Origin: Vogesella margarita
GTDB lineage: Bacteria; Pseudomonadota; Gammaproteobacteria; Burkholderiales; Chromobacteriaceae
NCBI RefSeq assembly: GCF_028548475.1
Contig: NZ_JAQQLE010000010.1
Coordinates: 1-64,000 of the forward strand
Length of the DNA stretch: 64,000 nt
Direction of reading: 5' to 3'
Below, in pieces: positions 59,059 through 64,000 of the stretch. The notes beneath the pieces were generated by a model that saw nothing but the letters and a program-made list of their open reading frames with translations, made no database searches and was not told the DNA's origin. A program made the translations under genes and the position numbers. Positions within the stretch are counted from its first letter, which is position 1, and every line of letters starts with the position of its first letter.

Positions 59059-60813
59059 TCAGCCAGCCAGCCCGAACTGCAAGGCGGCCAACCTCGCGTA
59101 CAGCGGCGAGCGCTGTAGCAGCTCGGCGTGGGTGCCTTCCGCCACGATGCGCCCCTGCTCCAGCACCACGATGCGGTCGGCCTGCTTGACGGTGGCCAGC
59201 CGGTGCGCGATGACGATGGTGGTGCGCCCGGCGGCGGCGCGTTCCAGCGCCTGCTGCACCAGCTGTTCCGATTCGGCATCCAGCGCGCTGGTGGCCTCGT
59301 CCAGCAGCAGGATGGGCGGGTTTTTCAGGATGGCGCGCGCAATGGCGATGCGCTGGCGCTGGCCACCGGACAGGCGCACGCCGCGCTCGCCCAGGTAGCT
59401 GTGATAGTCCTCCGGCAGGCGCTCGATGAATTCGTGCGCGGCGGCGGCGCGGGCGGCGGCGATCACCTCCTCGTCCGTCGCCTCCGGCCGGCCGTAGCGG
59501 ATGTTCTCCAGCGCGCTGGCACCGAAGATCACCGTATCCTGCAGCACGATGCCGATGTGGCGCCGCAACGCCTGCGGGTCCAGCTGCGCGATATCGGTGC
59601 CGTTGAGCGTGATGCGGCCAACTTGCGGATCGTAAAAGCGCAGCAGCAACTGGAACAGCGTGGTCTTGCCTGCGCCGGACGGCCCGACCAGCGCCAGCTG
59701 TTCGCCGGGGCGGACCGCAAGGCTGACGCCGGACAGCGACGGCTGCCCGGGGCGCGACGGGTAGGCGAAGCCGACGTCTTGCAATTGCAGACCGTCGCCC
59801 GTTGCCGGCAAGGGCAGCGGCTGCGCCGGCGGCTGGACCGGCGAGCGCTGCGCCAGCAGCGCCATCAGCCGCTCGGTGGCGCCGGCAGCGCGCTGCAGGT
59901 CACCCCACACCTCGGCCACCGCGCCGATGGCGCCGGCGGTCACCACCGCGTAGAGGATGAACTGCGCCAAGAGGCCGCTGGACATCTGCCCGGCCAGCAC
60001 CGCGCGCGCGCCCAGCCACAGCACGAACACCACCGCGCCGAACACCAGCATGATCACCACCGCCGTCAGCTGCGACCGGGCACGGATGCGCGCCAGCGCG
60101 GTGTCGAAGCTCAGTGTCACCGAGCCGTCGAAGCGCACGGTTTCGCGCGCCTCCTGCGCGAAGGCCTGCACCGTCTGCACCGCGTTCAGCGTCTCGCCGG
60201 CCATGGCGCTGGAATCGGCGATGCGGTCCTGGCTGGCGCGCGACAGCGTACGCACGCGGCGGCCGAAGACCAGGATAGGCAGGATCACCAGCAACAGCGT
60301 CACCAGGATGTAGCCGGTCAGGCTGGGGCTGGTCACCGCCAGCATCACCAGCCCACCCAGCATCAGCAGCAGGTTGCGCAGCCCCATCGACAGGCTGGTG
60401 CCGATCACGGTCTGCACCAGCGTGGTGTCGGTGGTCAGCCGCGACAGCACCTCGCCGGTCTGCAGCGTCTCGAAGTATTCCGGGCTCATGCGGATCACGT
60501 GGCGGTACACCGCGCTGCGCACGTCGGCGGTGACGCGCTCGCCCAGCCACGACACCAGATAAAAACGCAGCGCGGTGAACAGCGCCAGCACCAGTGCCAG
60601 CCCCAACAGCGCCAGAAAGTAGGTATCGACCGCCTCGCGCTGCACGAAGGCGTGGTCGATCAGGTAGCGGAACGCCACCGGCAGCAGCAGCGTGGCCGAA
60701 GCCGCCACCAGCAGCGCCATGGCGGCCAGCAGCGCGCGGGTACGATACGGCCGCAGGAACGGCCACAGGCCGGACAGCGGGGTAAGACGTTGCAATAAAC
60801 CCGGGCTAGCCAC
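59059..60813 (-). CDS. ABC exporter, fused membrane and ATPase domains (MsbA/BmrA-like)
   Basis: 584 aa. Six-helix membrane domain (about 15-310), nucleotide-binding domain (about 345-580) with Walker A GPSGAGKTT, signature LSGGQRQR, Walker B ILLLDEATSALD and the switch His in IVIAHRLATV. It works as a homodimer exporting lipid or drug-like molecules; closer to the MsbA-related exporters of proteobacteria than to lipid A MsbA. GTG start at 60813 chosen because GGAG sits 7 bases before it; a TTG five codons upstream is the alternative. An uptake-like word (59047-59056) lies just past the stop and another encodes QVGRITL. Confidence 0.9.
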   Translation of the reverse strand: MASPGLLQRLTPLSGLWPFLRPYRTRALLAAMALLVAASATLLLPVAFRYLIDHAFVQREAVDTYFLALLGLALVLALFTALRFYLVSWLGERVTADVRSAVYRHVIRMSPEYFETLQTGEVLSRLTTDTTLVQTVIGTSLSMGLRNLLLMLGGLVMLAVTSPSLTGYILVTLLLVILPILVFGRRVRTLSRASQDRIADSSAMAGETLNAVQTVQAFAQEARETVRFDGSVTLSFDTALARIRARSQLTAVVIMLVFGAVVFVLWLGARAVLAGQMSSGLLAQFILYAVVTAGAIGAVAEVWGDLQRAAGATERLMALLAQRSPVQPPAQPLPLPATGDGLQLQDVGFAYPSRPGQPSLSGVSLAVRPGEQLALVGPSGAGKTTLFQLLLRFYDPQVGRITLNGTDIAQLDPQALRRHIGIVLQDTVIFGASALENIRYGRPEATDEEVIAAARAAAAHEFIERLPEDYHSYLGERGVRLSGGQRQRIAIARAILKNPPILLLDEATSALDAESEQLVQQALERAAAGRTTIVIAHRLATVKQADRIVVLEQGRIVAEGTHAELLQRSPLYARLAALQFGLAG

Positions 60814-60948
60814 GGCAGCACTCCACAATTAGCATACGATGCGTAACAAGTGCCGCAACGGTACGCTTTTTTCAAGAGCGGCACCGCAATTGCCATCCCC
60901 ATCCGGCGCCGCCCGCCCCGGCCGGCGCAGGTCACCACAAGGCCCCTC

Positions 60949-61920
60949 ATGCTGATCAACTGTGTTGCCTACCGCCACGGCCAGAAACTCGGCGACATCA
61001 CGGTAAGCGCCATTCCCGAACACCTGGCCCAGCCGGACTGCCTGGTGTGGGTCGCGCTGCAGGACCCGACCCCGGACGAAATCACCCACTTCGGCCACCA
61101 GTTCGCACTGCACCCGCTGGCGGTGGAAGACGCGCTGCACGGCCACCAGCGGCCGAAGCTGGAGGAGTACGGCGACACCCTGTTCCTGGTGATGAAGACG
61201 CTGGAGCCGGACCGCGAGAACGGCATCCACGTCGGCGAGGTCGACCTGTTCGTTGGCCGCAACTTCCTGCTGTCTATCCGCAACCGCACACGCAAAGGCT
61301 TCCAGGACGTGCGCGCACGCTGCGAGCGCGAGCCGCACCTGCTGGCGCACGGCAGCGGTTTCGTGCTGTACGCGCTGATGGATGCGGTGGTCGACCGCTA
61401 CCTGGGCGTGATTCACCGGCTGGAAGACGAGCTGGACAGTATCGAAGGCCGGCTGTTTCTCAAGGGCAGCTCGGCGCGGCGCAATATCGCGGCGCTGTAC
61501 GCGCTCAAGCGCAAGCTGATCGCCGTCCATCACGCCGCCGCGCCGCTGCACGAGGCCACCGCGCGGCTGTACGGCGGCCGCGTGCCGCCGCCCTGCCACG
61601 AGCTGCCGGAATATTTCCGTGACGTGGACGATCACCTGTCGCGCATCCTGCACACCGTGGAATCGCAGCGCGACCTGCTGGCCACCGCCATCCAGGTCAA
61701 TATCGCGATGATCTCGCTGGACGAAAGCAGCATCAGCAAGAAGCTGGCCGCCTACGCCGCGCTGTTCGCGGTGCCGACCATGATCGCCGGCATCTACGGC
61801 ATGAACTTCGACTACATGCCGGAGCTGCGCACGCCGCTGGGCTACCCGCTGTCACTGCTGAGCATGGTGGTGCTGGATGTGCTGCTGTGGCGCCGCTTCC
61901 GCCGTGCCGGCTGGCTGTAG
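60949..61920 (+). CDS. corA: CorA family magnesium/cobalt transporter
   Basis: 323 aa from the ATG at 60949. Cytoplasmic alpha/beta domain and long stalk helix (about 1-255), two C-terminal membrane helices and the pore signature GMN ([11 protein letters not shown], about 286). It forms a pentameric channel for Mg2+ (also Co2+, Ni2+). Divergent from the ABC exporter with a 135-bp gap. An uptake-like word encodes FVGRNFLL near 103. Confidence 0.93.
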   Translation: MLINCVAYRHGQKLGDITVSAIPEHLAQPDCLVWVALQDPTPDEITHFGHQFALHPLAVEDALHGHQRPKLEEYGDTLFLVMKTLEPDRENGIHVGEVDLFVGRNFLLSIRNRTRKGFQDVRARCEREPHLLAHGSGFVLYALMDAVVDRYLGVIHRLEDELDSIEGRLFLKGSSARRNIAALYALKRKLIAVHHAAAPLHEATARLYGGRVPPPCHELPEYFRDVDDHLSRILHTVESQRDLLATAIQVNIAMISLDESSISKKLAAYAALFAVPTMIAGIYGMNFDYMPELRTPLGYPLSLLSMVVLDVLLWRRFRRAGWL

Positions 61921-62053
61921 CATTACGCAACTAAAAGTAAAAGATGTTATCGATTATTGGCGCTTTTACCCCCACCATGACATCGGTACACTCGAATCAT
62001 TCGCTAAAGCAAAGCGTCCTCATCCGGCGCACGACGATAAAGAGAGAAACTTC

Positions 62054-64000
62054 ATGACTACGCGCATCCAGAACCACCGTCTGCAGGTTGCGGCCAACCT
62101 TTATCACTTCATCGAGCAGGAAGCACTGCCCGGCACCGGCATTGATGCCGCCGCCTTCTGGCAGGGTTTCGATGCGCTGGTGCACACGCTGGCACCGAAA
62201 AACCGCGCGCTGCTGGCCGAGCGTGACCGCCTGCAAGGCGAGATCGACGCCTGGCACCGCGCCCACCCCGGCCCGATCGCCGACATGGCCGCCTACAAGA
62301 CCTTCCTCGCCGGCATCGGCTACCTGAAACCGGTTCCGGCCGACGCGCAGATCAGCACCAGCAACATCGACAGCGAAATCGCGGAACAGGCCGGCCCGCA
62401 GCTGGTGGTACCGGTGATGAACGCCCGCTACGCACTGAACGCGGCCAACGCGCGCTGGGGCAGCCTGTACGACGCGCTGTACGGCACCGATGCCATCAGC
62501 GAGGACGACGGTGCCAGCCGCGCCGGCACCTACAACCCGGTACGTGGCGGCAAGGTAATCGCCTTCGGCCGTGATTTCCTCGACCAGGCGGCACCACTGG
62601 AATCCGGCTCGCACCATGCTGCCACCGCCTATAGCGTGGTCGCCGGCCAGTTGCAGGTACAGCTGGACAACGGCACGGCCAGCGGCCTGAAACAGCCGGC
62701 ACAGTTCATCGGTTTCAATGGTGATGCCGCCGCGCCGAGCGCCATCCTGCTGAAGCAGAACGGCCTGCACTTCGAGATCCAGATCGACAAGAACAGCGCC
62801 ATCGGCGCGCAGGACGCAGCCGGCGTCAAGGACATCGTGATGGAGGCCGCGATCAGCACCATCATGGACTGCGAGGACTCCGTCGCCGCCGTCGATGCCG
62901 ACGACAAGGTGCTGGTATACCGCAACTGGCTGGGCCTGATGAAGGGCGATCTGGTCGAGGAAGTGAGCAAGGGCGGCAGCACCTTCACCCGCCGCATGAA
63001 CCCCGACCGCCAGTACACCGCCGCCGACGGCAGCGCGCTGTCGCTGCACGGCCGCAGTCTGATGTTCATCCGCAACGTCGGCCACCTGATGAGCAACCCG
63101 GCCATCCTCGACGGCGACGGCCGCGAGATTCCGGAAGGCATCATGGACGCGGTGGTCACCACCCTGATCGCGCTGCACGACCGTCAGCGCCGCGGCAACT
63201 CGCGCGCCGGCTCCATCTACATCGTGAAACCGAAGATGCACGGCCCGGACGAAGTGGCGTTCGCCAACGAGCTGTTCGGCGCGGTGGAAAGCCTGCTCGG
63301 CCTGCCGCAGTACACCGTGAAGCTGGGCATCATGGACGAGGAGCGCCGCACCAGCGTCAACCTCAAGGCCTGCATCGCCGCCGCCCGTCACCGCGTCGCC
63401 TTCATCAACACCGGCTTCCTCGACCGTACCGGTGACGAGATGCACACCGCGATGGAAGCCGGCCCGATGATCCGCAAGGGCGACATGAAGACCAGCAAGT
63501 GGATCGCCGCCTACGAGCGCAGCAACGTGCAGGTCGGCCTCGCTTGCGGCCTGCGCGGCCACGCGCAGATCGGCAAGGGCATGTGGGCGATGCCGGACCT
63601 GATGGCGGAGATGCTGAAGCAGAAGATCGGCCACCCGAAAGCCGGCGCCAACACCGCCTGGGTGCCATCGCCGACCGCCGCCGTGCTGCACGCGCTGCAC
63701 TACCACCAGGTCAACGTGCAGGACGTGCAGAAGAGTCTGGAAGGCCAGGCCATCGACGTGCTGGACGAGCTGCTGACCATTCCGGTTGCGGCCAACCCTC
63801 AATGGTCTGCGGCCGAAATCCAGCAGGAGCTGGACAACAACGCGCAGGGCATCCTCGGCTACGTGGTGCGCTGGATCGACCAGGGCGTCGGCTGCTCCAA
63901 GGTGCCGGACATCCACAACGTCGGCCTGATGGAAGACCGCGCCACGCTGCGCATCTCCAGCCAGCACATCGCCAACTGGCTGCGCCACGGCATCACCAAC
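62054..64000 (+). CDS. glcB: Malate synthase G (3' end beyond the window)
   Basis: 649 codons are present of about 720; the frame is open to the window edge. Begins [19 protein letters not shown] and carries the GlcB signatures [74 protein letters not shown] and, near the cut, [20 protein letters not shown]. It condenses glyoxylate and acetyl-CoA to malate in the glyoxylate/glycolate pathway. Uptake-like words encode VAAN at residue 13 and VAANPQW near 579. The residues missing at the end would include part of the C-terminal plug. Confidence 0.95.
   Translation, partial: MTTRIQNHRLQVAANLYHFIEQEALPGTGIDAAAFWQGFDALVHTLAPKNRALLAERDRLQGEIDAWHRAHPGPIADMAAYKTFLAGIGYLKPVPADAQISTSNIDSEIAEQAGPQLVVPVMNARYALNAANARWGSLYDALYGTDAISEDDGASRAGTYNPVRGGKVIAFGRDFLDQAAPLESGSHHAATAYSVVAGQLQVQLDNGTASGLKQPAQFIGFNGDAAAPSAILLKQNGLHFEIQIDKNSAIGAQDAAGVKDIVMEAAISTIMDCEDSVAAVDADDKVLVYRNWLGLMKGDLVEEVSKGGSTFTRRMNPDRQYTAADGSALSLHGRSLMFIRNVGHLMSNPAILDGDGREIPEGIMDAVVTTLIALHDRQRRGNSRAGSIYIVKPKMHGPDEVAFANELFGAVESLLGLPQYTVKLGIMDEERRTSVNLKACIAAARHRVAFINTGFLDRTGDEMHTAMEAGPMIRKGDMKTSKWIAAYERSNVQVGLACGLRGHAQIGKGMWAMPDLMAEMLKQKIGHPKAGANTAWVPSPTAAVLHALHYHQVNVQDVQKSLEGQAIDVLDELLTIPVAANPQWSAAEIQQELDNNAQGILGYVVRWIDQGVGCSKVPDIHNVGLMEDRATLRISSQHIANWLRHGITN

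Noticed and set aside
61997-63988. Long open frame on the minus strand across the glcB region
   Set aside because: The plus strand encodes an unmistakable malate synthase G that runs off the window; the minus frame is a GC-rich antisense artefact with no family features.

Overview
This is a GC-rich chromosomal window of housekeeping and light accessory genes from a Gram-negative bacterium. The rsx/rnfABCDGE-nth operon, GlcB, long-form Pta, PPK2, the rRNA-operon leader type and single chemoreceptor genes point to a betaproteobacterium. My best guess is the order Neisseriales (Chromobacteriaceae-like), but no rRNA gene lies inside the window to prove it. I see no prophage, transposase, CRISPR array or tRNA gene.

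Layout. At 1-110 is the promoter and boxA leader of an rRNA operon that runs leftwards out of the window. Then come tex, a STAS-like protein, two adjacent EamA exporters and a small exported protein, and an orphan Rieske oxygenase (258-6395, minus). ackA-pta and a chemoreceptor follow (6887-11891, plus), then a HAD phosphatase divergent from a DeoR regulator, a glutaredoxin-like protein, hrpA and a degenerate HD-GYP protein (to 19789). ppk2, glnS, a lipoprotein 5'-nucleotidase, clpB with a sigma-32-like promoter and a Cache chemoreceptor fill 19.9-29.7 kb. The overlapping rnfABCDGE-nth operon (29930-35857) is followed by a DegP-like lipoprotein protease, dbpA and a REC-TPR protein. From 40.8 to 50.3 kb are transport and regulatory genes (three LysR regulators, MFS, YitT, LysE), mmuM, a dCache chemoreceptor and an NAD(P)-binding protein. 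A tandem glycine riboswitch precedes glyA and sdaA (glycine to serine to pyruvate). Next is a D-amino-acid inversion module (DadA-like dehydrogenase, orphan binding protein, ornithine-cyclodeaminase-family reductase, YheO/DauR regulator), then ndpA, an ABC exporter, corA and the first 649 codons of glcB, cut by the window end.

The outstanding signal is a short DNA word, consensus AAGGTTGGCCGCAA. I read 48 exact copies of its 10-base core (GTTGGCCGCA or its complement), about one per 1.3 kb, where base composition predicts well under one. It is on both strands, in genes and between them, and six times it is paired head-to-head as a hairpin at gene ends, several of them terminator-like. That is how the DNA uptake sequences of Neisseriaceae and Pasteurellaceae behave, but the word matches neither. 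I propose it as an undescribed uptake-sequence dialect. A second repeat is a 140-151 bp MITE-like element with terminal inverted repeats, present three times, each directly abutting the TGA stop codon of a gene.
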